In this document: positions 6,573 through 13,994 of the stretch, piece after piece
Numbering within the stretch: the stretch's first letter is position 1
Layout of the letters: each line of letters begins with the position of its first letter
NCBI GenBank assembly: GCA_003521625.1
Contig: DPHV01000014.1
Location: 1-15,324 of the forward strand
Origin: Ruminococcus sp.
Lineage (GTDB): Bacteria > Bacillota > Clostridia > Oscillospirales > Acutalibacteraceae
Direction: 5' to 3'
DNA length: 15,324 bases
Position numbers and translations under genes: made by a program
The notes under the pieces: generated by a model
Told to the model about the DNA's origin: nothing
Database searches by the model: none
Seen by the model: the letters and a program-made list of their open reading frames with translations, nothing else

Positions 6573-6616
6573 CTGTAAGTTTTAATATAGAATTTTTTAT
6601 TTTAAGGAAGATTTTT

Positions 6617-8830
6617 ATGGATAACGAAAATCTGCTGCAGCTCGAGGGAGCTGTTGAAAATATAGTTTACAGAAACGAAGAAAACGGCTACACCGTAATT
6701 GAAATTTCCGACGGTGACGATTACATAACCGCTGTCGGAATTATGCCGCAGGCAAACGTCGGCGACACCGTAAAGCTGACGGGAGTTTACACAAATCACC
6801 GCAACTATGGCAGACAATTTTCTGCGCAAATCTGCGAAATCTGCCGACCTACCGAAAGCGCCGATATTCTCCGTTATCTTTCTTCGGGCGCAATCAAGGG
6901 AATCGGTGCGTCTACTGCGCAAAGGCTTGTTTCCGAATTCGGCGAGGCTACCCTTGACGTGATGGAAACACAGCCCGAGCGAGTCGCCTTAATCAAGGGA
7001 ATATCCAAAAGCAAGGCGCTTGATTTTGCAAATCAGCTAAAGACCAATACGGGCGTGAGAACGCTTATGCTTTACCTCGGAGAATACGGAATTTCAAACA
7101 CCTCTGCCGTAAAAATCTACAACGCTTTAGGCTCGGGGTGCGTTGACCGAATCAGGGAAAATCCGTATATTCTGTGTCAGGGCGACTTCGGCGTTTCGTT
7201 TGAAAGTGCAGATTTTATCGCAAAAAAAGAGAGCCTTGAGCCCGAAAGCGGAGTAAGACTTCGTGCGGGAATTACATATATTCTGCGCCACAACGAGCGC
7301 AACGGTCACACCTGTCTGCCGAAAGAAAAGCTGGTTGCAATATCAGCCGACTTTTTAAATGTCGGAGTTGACAGAATAAACGACTGTATGGAAGAAATGC
7401 TGTTTGACCGCTCACTAATCGGCGAAACCTTTGATGAAACCGAATTTGTGTTCACACCGCAGCTGCACCTGAGCGAAATGTACGTTTCTTCAAGAATAAA
7501 AATGCTCCTGAAATTTCCTGCTGAAAAAATCAAGGACATTGACAAAGAAATTGAATACTGCGAAAAAACTGACGGAATAACCTATGCAGATTTGCAGAAA
7601 CAGGCGATAAACTCGGCGCTTACAGAGGGTATGCTTGTGCTTACGGGAGGACCGGGAACAGGCAAAACCACAACCCTCAACGCTATAATAAAGATACTCA
7701 AGGACAAGGGCAAAAAGGTTTTGCTTTCTGCTCCTACGGGACGTGCGGCACAGCGTATGAGCGAGCTTACGGGGGATGAAGCAAAAACTCTGCACCGTCT
7801 GCTTGAGGTGAGCTGGGACAAGCACGACAACCCCGTTTTCAACAAAAACGAGCGCAATCAGCTCAAATGCGACGCACTGATTGTTGACGAGGTTTCAATG
7901 GTTGACACCTTTATTTTTGAAAGCGTTATGCGTGCTCTCCCTCTCGGGTGCAGGCTTGTGCTCGTCGGCGACTCCGACCAGCTTCCGTCCGTCGGTCCCG
8001 GAAACGTTCTCGGCGACCTGATAGAAAGCGGAATTATCCCCGTTGTAAGGCTCAACGAAATTTTCAGGCAGGCACAGCAAAGTCTTATCGTCACCAACGC
8101 ACATAAGATTGTGAACGGTGAGATGCCTGTTTTGAGTAATACCGATAAGGATTTCTTTTTTCTTCAAAAGAATAATAAATCAGACGTCACAAACGTTATT
8201 GTTGATTTATGCGTAAGCAGACTTCCCAAAGCCTACGGCTACTCCGCCTTTGACAACATTCAGGTGCTTTCTCCCTCAAAAAAGGGCGAGTTAGGAACGG
8301 CAGAGCTGAATTTTAAGTTGCAGAACGCCTTGAATCCAAAGAGTGATGACAAGCAGGAGGTCACAATAGGCTCAAAGACCTTCCGCACAGGCGATAAGGT
8401 TATGCAGATTAAGAACAACTATGACATTCGCTGGTTCAAGGATAACGGCGAAACAGGCGAGGGTATTTTCAACGGCGATATTGGCATAATAGAAAAGATT
8501 GACAAAAAGGTAAAAATTATTAAAATCAGTTTTTACGATAAGACCGCCGCATATACATATGAGAGTGCGTCCGACCTCGACTTTGCATACGCTGTAACGG
8601 TGCACAAAAGTCAGGGCAATGAATTTGACGCTGTAATTATCCCGATGTTTCAGGGACCTCCGCAGCTTTACTACAGAAACCTGCTCTACACCGCCGTTAC
8701 ACGAGCAAAGAAAACTCTTATACTCGTCGGCAATCCGTACACTGTTGAATATATGGTAAACAACAACCGCCGTACAAAACGCTACAGCGGACTAAAGGAA
8801 TTTTTACTGCGTGATGACGGACTTTATTGA
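6617..8830 (+). CDS. recD2: RecD2-type ATP-dependent DNA helicase
   Basis: Superfamily 1B 5'-3' DNA helicase of the RecBC-independent RecD2 type. 737 residues, normal for the class. The N-terminal region includes helix-hairpin-helix-like repeats (about 85-190, with IKGIGASTAQRL and IKGISKSKA). Motif I GGPGTGKT is at 344-351, motif Ia SAPTGRAAQRMSE at 371-383, Walker B IVDEVSMVD at 422-430, motif III GDSDQLPSVGPG at 451-462, the SH3-like insert about 580-650, TVHKSQGNEFD at 661-671 and YTAVTRAKK at 691-699. The ATG follows AAGGA. Its 3' end overlaps comFC by 20 nt. Such helicases act in replication-fork and recombination repair. All catalytic motifs are intact. Confidence 0.95.
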   Translation: MDNENLLQLEGAVENIVYRNEENGYTVIEISDGDDYITAVGIMPQANVGDTVKLTGVYTNHRNYGRQFSAQICEICRPTESADILRYLSSGAIKGIGASTAQRLVSEFGEATLDVMETQPERVALIKGISKSKALDFANQLKTNTGVRTLMLYLGEYGISNTSAVKIYNALGSGCVDRIRENPYILCQGDFGVSFESADFIAKKESLEPESGVRLRAGITYILRHNERNGHTCLPKEKLVAISADFLNVGVDRINDCMEEMLFDRSLIGETFDETEFVFTPQLHLSEMYVSSRIKMLLKFPAEKIKDIDKEIEYCEKTDGITYADLQKQAINSALTEGMLVLTGGPGTGKTTTLNAIIKILKDKGKKVLLSAPTGRAAQRMSELTGDEAKTLHRLLEVSWDKHDNPVFNKNERNQLKCDALIVDEVSMVDTFIFESVMRALPLGCRLVLVGDSDQLPSVGPGNVLGDLIESGIIPVVRLNEIFRQAQQSLIVTNAHKIVNGEMPVLSNTDKDFFFLQKNNKSDVTNVIVDLCVSRLPKAYGYSAFDNIQVLSPSKKGELGTAELNFKLQNALNPKSDDKQEVTIGSKTFRTGDKVMQIKNNYDIRWFKDNGETGEGIFNGDIGIIEKIDKKVKIIKISFYDKTAAYTYESASDLDFAYAVTVHKSQGNEFDAVIIPMFQGPPQLYYRNLLYTAVTRAKKTLILVGNPYTVEYMVNNNRRTKRYSGLKEFLLRDDGLY

Positions 8831-9476
8831 TAAACTGAAAGAAAACGCAAAGGACATTTTGTTTCCCGTAAGATGCCCCTACTGCGAAACTTTAATTCAC
8901 AAAACCGAATACGCCTGCGAAAGCTGTAAAAAGCAGTTCCCCTCCCCTGCTATTATTAAACACGCTGTCGGAGGGTACAAATGCACATCGCCTTTTCCGT
9001 ATGACGGTATTTTTAAAAAGGCGGTAAAGAAGTTCAAGTTCGGCAACAAGGGCGGCTATGCAAAACAGCTTGCGTTTCCGATAGTGCAGAGTATTCTTGA
9101 AAGCTATCAGGGGGTTAATTTTGATTTAATAACCTGCGTGCCGATGCACAAAAATCGCCTTATCGAAAGAGGTTACAATCAGGCAGAGCTGCTTGCAAAG
9201 GAATGCGCAAAAATTATGAACATTCCGTACTTTGACACGCTTGAAAAATTCAGAGAAAACCGTGAACAGCACAGCATAAAGGCAAGTGAAAGAGCCAAAA
9301 ATGTCAAGGGAGTTTACAGGATAATTGACAAGGAACTTGTCAGGGATAAAAAAATTCTGATTATTGACGACATAATCACAACAGGCAACACACTAGGCGA
9401 ATGTTCGGGAATGCTTGTAAAAAGCGGTTGCAATTCGGTAGATTGTGCCGTTTTGTGTGCGGTCATAATGAACTGA
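8811..9476 (+). CDS. comFC: ComFC-like phosphoribosyltransferase-domain protein
   Basis: ComF/GntX-family protein linked to DNA uptake during natural transformation. 221 residues. The N-terminal zinc-ribbon cysteines are C22-x2-C25 and C36-x2-C39. The family signature RLIERGYNQAELLAK is at 116-130, and the PRPP-binding loop IIDDIITTGNT is at 184-194. The start is GTG 8811 or ATG 8814; AAAGGA lies 11-14 nt upstream inside recD2. The 20-nt overlap with recD2 indicates translational coupling. No ComFA helicase lies beside it, so whether it works in transformation here is not shown. The downstream repeat block suggests the operon ends after this gene. Confidence 0.93.
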   Translation: MMTDFIDKLKENAKDILFPVRCPYCETLIHKTEYACESCKKQFPSPAIIKHAVGGYKCTSPFPYDGIFKKAVKKFKFGNKGGYAKQLAFPIVQSILESYQGVNFDLITCVPMHKNRLIERGYNQAELLAKECAKIMNIPYFDTLEKFRENREQHSIKASERAKNVKGVYRIIDKELVRDKKILIIDDIITTGNTLGECSGMLVKSGCNSVDCAVLCAVIMN

Positions 9477-9579
9477 CGGCTCTTGAAATACGAAGAATAC
9501 TATTATATAATATTGTTATCCTTTTAAGTAGTATATACTATAATTTAAGTGTGGAGTTTGGAGTGTGGAATGTGGAGTT

Positions 9580-9684
9580 GTGGTCGAGTGGATAGGTTAC
9601 GATAATTCAAAAGTATATTGCCCGAATTTATTTATATGCGGCGTTGCCGCAGAGATGATATTATAATATTGTAGCGGCGAACTG
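9580..9684 (+). repeat. Copy 2 of the 105-nt intergenic repeat
   Basis: Begins GTGGTCGAGTGGATAGGTT and ends GTAGCGGCGAACTG. About 91% identical, ungapped, to the reverse complement of 1-105. It contains the TGCGGC-GTT-GCCGCA hairpin (9637-9651), identical in both copies. Confidence 0.85.
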
Positions 9685-9695
9685 CGTTCGCCATA

Positions 9696-9724
9696 ATGCA
9701 TAAATTGTATAACAATTTATGCAT
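9696..9724. repeat. Perfect 13-bp inverted repeat
   Basis: ATGCATAAATTGT (9696-9708), ATA, ACAATTTATGCAT (9712-9724). Perfect pairing over 13 bp with a 3-nt loop. It lies between the GGCGAAC/GTTCGCC hairpin (9676-9692) and the first GGGACG unit. No terminator T tail. Confidence 0.7.
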
Positions 9725-9725
9725 A

Positions 9726-9808
9726 GGGACGTCTGGGAAGCCGTCCCCTACGGATATAGATGAAACGTTTGTATTAAATTTCGTAAGGGACGGGTTCCTA
9801 CACGTCCC
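9726..9808. repeat. Pair of inverted GGGACG...CGTCCC hairpin units
   Basis: The first unit (about 9726-9752), reverse complemented, reads CGTAGGGGACGGCTTCCC...ACGTCCC. The second (9782-9808) reads CGTAAGGGACGGGTTCCT...ACGTCCC. They agree at about 22 of 27 positions. Each has a GGGACG/CGTCCC 6-bp stem. Confidence 0.6.
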
Positions 9809-9943
9809 GAAACGTTGCTGATATATCAACATAAAATCAGCAAACTAACTTTTCCATACAACACGCATTATTACAAATTCGGAGCGTAGCGACCCTTAAC
9901 TCCACACTCCACGTTCCACACTCCAAACTCATCTAAATTATCG

Positions 9944-9972
9944 TTTAACTTATAAACAAAATTAGATATTTT
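9944..9972 (+). promoter_or_regulatory. Possible mreB promoter
   Basis: TTTAAC (9944-9949), 17-bp spacer, TATTTT (9967-9972), about 30 nt before the start codon. Both boxes are imperfect, so the call is weak. It lies just outside the repeat block. Confidence 0.35.
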
Positions 9973-10000
9973 AAAAGTAATAAAAATACGGAGTGATTTT

Positions 10001-11017
10001 ATGGATATAGCAATCGACCTTGGTTCTGACAGAACAAGGGTTTTTATTGAAAATAAAGGCAAGGTGCTCGACGAGGCAAGCGTTGTCACCTATGACATTG
10101 ATACAGATGAAATCTACGCAGTCGGCGACGAAGCGTATGCGATGATTGGCAAAACTCCCGTAGGAATTAAGGCTGTTCATCCGCTTGACGGCGGAGTGAT
10201 TGCACGCTCGGAGCTTGTTGAAGATATGGTTTCAATCCTGCTCAAGGAGGTATGCTCGGTCAAGGTAGTTATGCCGAGAGTTGTCACCGCTGTCCCCTGC
10301 GACGTCACCGAGGTTGAAAAACGAGCTGTGGTAAACGCAGTAAGCTCATTCGGAGTAAGGCGTGTCTACCTTATTGAAAGTCCGAAAGCCGCCGCACTCG
10401 GCTGCGGAATCGACATAACAAGCCCTCACGGCGTTCTGATAGCCGACATCGGAAGCGGAACGGCTGACATTGCCGTTTTGTCGCTCGGAGGAATTTCCGT
10501 TTCAAAAACGGTCAAGCACGCAGGCAGTGCAATGGACGAGGAAATCGTAAAGTACATCAGAAAGAAATACAACCTCATTATCGGCACAAATATGGCTGAA
10601 AGCTGTAAGAAAGCAATCGGCTGTGTAAAAGTACCTGCCGAGCAAAAGACGTTCAAGGTCAAGGGCAGGGACGCCGTAAGCGGTATGCCGAGATTTGTTG
10701 AGGTCCGTTCGGAAGAAATCAAGGAAGCTATTGAAGAGATTGCGCTTGAAATCGTTAATGCAATAAGAGATGTGCTTGAAAAAACTCCCCCCGAGCTTAC
10801 AGGTGATATATACACAGACGGGATTATTCTTTCGGGCGGTCTTGCAAAGCTCGGCGGTTTTGCACAGCTTGTAAGCGAAGCCACAAAACTGCGTGTAAGA
10901 GTGCACAAAAGCAGTGCAGACTGCGTAATTATGGGTTGCGGAAAAGCAATCGGCTTTATGGACGAAAGCGACAAAAATACACCGCAGGGCGTTTCACCGT
11001 TACTTGCGGCATATTAA
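10001..11017 (+). CDS. MreB-family actin homologue (MreB/Mbl-like paralogue)
   Basis: Bacterial actin that polymerises under the membrane and guides wall synthesis. 338 residues, normal length. The ATPase core is recognisable: phosphate loop 1 IAIDLGSDRTRV (3-14), PLDGGVIA (61-68), phosphate loop 2 IADIGSGTADIAVLS (147-161), the MDEEIVKYIRKKYNLIIG segment (178-195), the adenosine motif GIILSGGLAKLGG (274-286) and CVIMGCGKAI (308-317). It differs from the usual MreB at several spots: IESP at 125-128 where MreB has IEEP, and GGLAKLGG where most have GGGALLRG. This suggests a divergent paralogue. mreC and mreD are not next to it. The ATG follows GGAGTGA. Confidence 0.88.
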   Translation: MDIAIDLGSDRTRVFIENKGKVLDEASVVTYDIDTDEIYAVGDEAYAMIGKTPVGIKAVHPLDGGVIARSELVEDMVSILLKEVCSVKVVMPRVVTAVPCDVTEVEKRAVVNAVSSFGVRRVYLIESPKAAALGCGIDITSPHGVLIADIGSGTADIAVLSLGGISVSKTVKHAGSAMDEEIVKYIRKKYNLIIGTNMAESCKKAIGCVKVPAEQKTFKVKGRDAVSGMPRFVEVRSEEIKEAIEEIALEIVNAIRDVLEKTPPELTGDIYTDGIILSGGLAKLGGFAQLVSEATKLRVRVHKSSADCVIMGCGKAIGFMDESDKNTPQGVSPLLAAY

Positions 11018-11021
11018 ATAT

Positions 11022-11053
11022 AATTCGGAATGCGTAATGCGGAATTCGGAATT
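11022..11053 (+). repeat. Second modular AATTCGGAATGCGTAAT-type repeat
   Basis: AATTCGGAATGCGTAAT followed by GCGGAATTCGGAATT, directly after the mreB-like gene and 10 nt before the MITE-like element. It shares its words with 106-138. Confidence 0.65.
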
Positions 11054-11063
11054 TTATAATTAA

Positions 11064-11234
11064 GGAAACACTGATTAAATCGTTTGTGCATATTGCGCCG
11101 CCAGATTTTTTGTCAGGTTGCACAAACAAACCGCAGTAATGCTGACGCATTACGAGGATTTTTTGGGCAAACTGGCGAAAAATATGCAAGCAAGATGTGC
11201 AAACAACTTTTAGCGTGATTTATTCAGTGTTTCC
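11064..11234. mobile_element. 171-bp MITE-like element with terminal inverted repeats
   Basis: The left end GGAAACACTGATTAAATC (11064-11081) and right end GATTTATTCAGTGTTTCC (11217-11234) are inverted repeats with one mismatch in 18. TTAA flanks both ends, consistent with a TTAA (or TA) target duplication. Inside are nested pairings: GTTTGTGCA/TGCACAAAC, CGCCAG/CTGGCG, and GTAATGC-TGAC-GCATTAC. It has no coding capacity, so it would need a transposase elsewhere. Together with 11018-11063 it accounts for the stretch between the mreB-like gene and the terminator at 11246. Confidence 0.72.
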
Positions 11235-11245
11235 TTAATTGAATT

Positions 11246-11285
11246 AAAACGGCTGAAACAGAATCAAAACTGTTTCAGCCGTTTT
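11246..11285. terminator. Strong bidirectional terminator
   Basis: AAAACGGCTGAAACAG (11246-11261), loop AATCAAAA, CTGTTTCAGCCGTTTT (11270-11285): 16 bp perfect. T tails follow on both strands. It ends the dockerin protease message, and that of the mreB-like gene from the other side. Confidence 0.92.
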
Positions 11286-11290
11286 ATTGT

Positions 11291-12955
11291 TTATTGAATA
11301 CCAACAATCATTTTCTGAATTGCTGTTGCGTCGGCTACAGTGATATTTCCGTCACCGTTTACGTCGGCGTTGAGCTTACGGACTTCTGAAAACTCAACGC
11401 TGCCTGCAAGATATTTCTGGATTGCGGTTGCGTCCGTAATATTTACATTTCCGTCAAGAGTGACATCTCCGAGCGTTGTGACCTCCGCCCCGTTACCCGT
11501 TGTTACCGCCTTGATTACCAGCGTTCCACCGAGGTTGTCGTTGTTCTCCTGCTTGTACCAGTCAAGCAAATCACGCATCTCATTGTTATACAAAATATAG
11601 CTGTCGCCGTAGTGTGTGTCGTTTATCAGAACATACTCCCCTGTTTCACCGTTTGTTATCCACTCGCACGTTCCGAGCGACGGATTTTTGTATTCCTCAT
11701 CAGTCTTATCAAGCCCCGAATTGAGCTGTTCCGTGTTGATTACAACGGCAATTGAGCCGTATCCGAGTGGCAAAGTATAGTCGGAAATATCGGCGCATAT
11801 GTAGCCTGCATAATCAGCCGTTCCGCTGTACAGCCTTGTCCATTTACTTTTATCGGCAGCAGGCTTTTCGTAGTAGTCATCGGGTACATAATAAATTGTG
11901 TAATCTGCGTTCTTACATTCGGTTTCAAAAATCACCTTGTCGAGCGTATTGTAACCGTTTGAAAAATCAAATCTGTTTATATATGCAACCTCATTGCTGT
12001 TTTCAATTTCAATATCAAATGTTGCGCCGTAAATTTCATTCTGCTCAAGCCTTGTGTTTTCACCGATTTCCTGAACCGATTTTATTGTATACAGCGGCTG
12101 GTACCTGTCATCAAAAATATACTTATCCTCATAGGAAATCCATAGGTATCCGCCCAGAGAATTATAATTGCCGTAGCTGTTTCTTGCAAGCCAGGCACCG
12201 GGCTTTTTGGGCTTTTCGCCAACCGAGCCGTTAAAGTTGCTTCTTGAATAGTTATTATCCCAGCCTACAATTTCAACACCGTGATTAATTGAACTTCCGC
12301 TATAGCTTTGGGGCATAAAATACGAAATTCTGTTAGTGCTCAGGCACGAGGCGGCTGTGGCGTAACCGGCATATACTCCGCCGTTTTCCATAATAGCACG
12401 CTTTATTGCGTCTGTATCGTTTTTGTTGAGATATTCAACTGCCGTAGTGCCGTATTTTGCAAGACCGGTATCTATATCGTCGGATGTAATTCCGCTTGTA
12501 ATGTCAAAATCGCCCAAGTCCTCCGCTTCAACGCCGCCCTGCCACGAGGTGAGATAGCCGAGTGCCGTATGAGAATAACCGCCGCTATTGTAGCTTCTTT
12601 GCCAGCCTTTGCCGTTGCTGTGCTTTGTTGCCCAGATATTCAAATGGTCAAAAGACATATTCTTAACCGAAAAACCTTCGTGTAACAGCTTTGTCTCAAA
12701 AACAGAAATTCCCGAAACAGCCCAGCATTCATTATATTTCTGCTGTTTAATTTCGGTAACATAGCCGAGGTCACGTGAACTGTATTTTGCAGGAAGTGTT
12801 ACATCCGATGTTACAGCTACAGCCGCATTGTCGGAAGAAACTTCTGACGAATCAAAGTCAATTACAACCGCTCCTGCACCGAAAGCAGACAAAGCTACAA
12901 TGCCGAATGCTGCAGACAAAGAAACAATTGCCTTTGCAAAAAATTCCTTATACAT
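11291..12955 (-). CDS. Secreted papain-family (C1) cysteine protease with C-terminal type I dockerin
   Basis: Exported peptidase likely to dock onto a cohesin-bearing scaffold. 554 residues. The signal peptide is about 1-29 (positive start, long hydrophobic core, AGA-type cleavage site). The papain-fold domain is about 52-290, with the oxyanion Q71, nucleophile C77 (NECWAVSG), H225 (INHGVEIVGWD) and N259 (ARNSYG), so the triad is intact. A beta-rich region (about 300-485) resembles the lectin-like domain often joined to bacterial C1 peptidases. The dockerin has two Ca-binding repeats: LGDVTLDGNVNITDATAIQKYLAG (495-518) and LNADVNGDGNITVADATAIQKMIVG (528-552). No long propeptide is evident. 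GGAG lies upstream of the ATG and a strong promoter precedes it. The target protein is unknown. Confidence 0.92.
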   Translation of the reverse strand: MYKEFFAKAIVSLSAAFGIVALSAFGAGAVVIDFDSSEVSSDNAAVAVTSDVTLPAKYSSRDLGYVTEIKQQKYNECWAVSGISVFETKLLHEGFSVKNMSFDHLNIWATKHSNGKGWQRSYNSGGYSHTALGYLTSWQGGVEAEDLGDFDITSGITSDDIDTGLAKYGTTAVEYLNKNDTDAIKRAIMENGGVYAGYATAASCLSTNRISYFMPQSYSGSSINHGVEIVGWDNNYSRSNFNGSVGEKPKKPGAWLARNSYGNYNSLGGYLWISYEDKYIFDDRYQPLYTIKSVQEIGENTRLEQNEIYGATFDIEIENSNEVAYINRFDFSNGYNTLDKVIFETECKNADYTIYYVPDDYYEKPAADKSKWTRLYSGTADYAGYICADISDYTLPLGYGSIAVVINTEQLNSGLDKTDEEYKNPSLGTCEWITNGETGEYVLINDTHYGDSYILYNNEMRDLLDWYKQENNDNLGGTLVIKAVTTGNGAEVTTLGDVTLDGNVNITDATAIQKYLAGSVEFSEVRKLNADVNGDGNITVADATAIQKMIVGIQ

Positions 12956-12988
12956 ATTAATTACTCCATAAAAATTATACTTAATTGA

Positions 12989-13017
12989 ATTATAGCAAAA
13001 CTAAAATTAATTGTAAA
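12989..13017 (-). promoter_or_regulatory. Promoter of the dockerin protease gene
   Basis: On the minus strand, TTTACA (13017-13012), 17-bp spacer, TATAAT (12994-12989) with a TGC extended -10. The start codon is 33 nt downstream. It lies in the short spacer divergent from gpr. Confidence 0.8.
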
Positions 13018-13073
13018 GAATATAAATTTGTTTTCACACTAATAATAAAAGAAAAACCAGGAGGGACTCTGAT

Positions 13074-13949
13074 ATGCAGCTTCGTACCGACCTTGCAGTG
13101 GAGGCAAGGGAAATTGCGGGAGAACATATATCGGGAACGGAATTTAAAACCTACAGTGAAAACGGACTTGAAATTTCACGCCTGACCGTTAAAAATCAAA
13201 AAGCAAAACAGGCTCTCGGCAAGGACATAGGAACGTATATCACAATTGAACTGCCGTCGCTTACCGACAATTTTTCCGAAACCGACGAAAGGCTTGTTAC
13301 AATCGGAGAGGAAATCCGCAGACTTCTGCCTGTCAACGGACTTGTGCTTGTTGCAGGGCTGGGAAACACCGAGATAACTCCCGACTCGCTCGGTCCGAAA
13401 ACAAGCTCACGCATACTTGCCACACGCCACATAACAGGCGAAATTGCAAGGGCAACGGGACTTGACAAGCTACGTCCGGTTGCGGTTATGCAAACAGGCG
13501 TTACAGGACAGACGGGCATTGAAACAGGCGAATATATAATGAGCGTTGTAAAGCGGATAAAGCCGAATGCCGTAGTCGCAATTGACGCACTTGCGTCACG
13601 CAGACTTGAACGGCTCGGCTGTACGTTACAGATAAGCGATACGGGAATCTCTCCCGGCGCAGGGGTGGGAAATCACAGAACAAAAATAAACAAGGAAACA
13701 ATCGGCGTTCCCGTAATTGCAATCGGCGTTCCGACAGTTGTTGACGTTCAGACTCTTGCAAACGATTTAATCGGAGATGAATTTGACGCACAAACTAGAG
13801 AGCAGATTTCTCCGCACGGCAGACAGATGGTAGTAATTCCGAGGGAAATTGATTTGCTGACCGAAAGAGCCTCAAGGCTGATTGCCTTTGCTTTAAACGG
13901 CGCTTTGCAAAACGAATTTGATTTGCCCGACCTTGTATCATTGATGTAA
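13074..13949 (+). CDS. gpr: Germination protease GPR
   Basis: Endopeptidase that starts degradation of small acid-soluble spore proteins at germination. 291 residues, slightly shorter than Bacillus GPR. It begins with RTDLAVEA (4-11), the region where Bacillus GPR is autoprocessed, and carries VAGLGNTEITPDSLGPK (93-109), VMQTGVTGQTGIET (138-151) and AIDALASRRLERLG (169-182). D104 and D171 correspond in spacing to the catalytic aspartates of Bacillus megaterium GPR. The ATG has a strong AGGAGG site. A spore gene of this kind is normally under sigma-F/G; I could not see a convincing match in the 120-nt upstream spacer. Its presence shows the organism is a spore former or a recent descendant of one. 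It ends at a strong terminator. Confidence 0.95.
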   Translation: MQLRTDLAVEAREIAGEHISGTEFKTYSENGLEISRLTVKNQKAKQALGKDIGTYITIELPSLTDNFSETDERLVTIGEEIRRLLPVNGLVLVAGLGNTEITPDSLGPKTSSRILATRHITGEIARATGLDKLRPVAVMQTGVTGQTGIETGEYIMSVVKRIKPNAVVAIDALASRRLERLGCTLQISDTGISPGAGVGNHRTKINKETIGVPVIAIGVPTVVDVQTLANDLIGDEFDAQTREQISPHGRQMVVIPREIDLLTERASRLIAFALNGALQNEFDLPDLVSLM

Positions 13950-13981
13950 AAAAACGGAACGGTCAAATCCGTTCCGTTTTT
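13950..13981. terminator. Bidirectional terminator between gpr and the acyltransferase gene
   Basis: AAAAACGGAACGG (13950-13962), loop TCAAAT, CCGTTCCGTTTTT (13969-13981): 13 bp perfect with T runs on both strands, immediately after the gpr stop. Confidence 0.92.
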
Positions 13982-13994
13982 ATATAAGTGATTA

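Larger units (their letters stand above)
9554..9930. repeat. 377-bp repeat block bounded by 25-bp inverted repeats
   Basis: The left end (9554-9578) starts GAGTTTGGAGTGTGGAA and the right end (9906-9930) is its reverse complement with one mismatch in 25. The right end extends with further GTGGAGT units. No transposase is encoded. It is either a MITE-like composite or two independent insertions of a short GTGGAGT-type repeat in opposite orientation. Confidence 0.65.
9477..10000. other. Gene-free repeat block between comFC and mreB
   Basis: 524 nt with no credible open frame. From the left it holds AT-rich palindromes (9501-9512, 9529-9540), then 9554-9930 bounded by 25-bp inverted repeats. 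Inside are the 105-nt repeat (9580-9684), a GGCGAAC/GTTCGCC hairpin (9676-9692), a 13-bp perfect palindrome (9696-9724) and two inverted GGGACG...CGTCCC units. The mreB promoter region follows. This is an accumulation of nested non-coding repeats. Confidence 0.8.

Noticed and set aside
6556..6593. recD2 promoter in the divergent spacer
   Set aside because: TAGAAT at 6588-6593 could be a -10, but the possible -35 (TTTATC) is too weak to annotate.
9580..9615. tRNA-like D-arm sequence (GTGGTCGAGTGGATAGG)
   Set aside because: No acceptor stem, anticodon arm or T-arm could be placed around it in either copy, so it is not a tRNA gene.
9554..9930. CRISPR array
   Set aside because: The repeats are inverted, few and of different families, with no regular direct-repeat and spacer pattern.
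13018..13041. Sigma-G-like promoter upstream of gpr
   Set aside because: GAATA and CACACTA resemble the boxes, but the 12-nt spacing is too short and the -10 match is incomplete.
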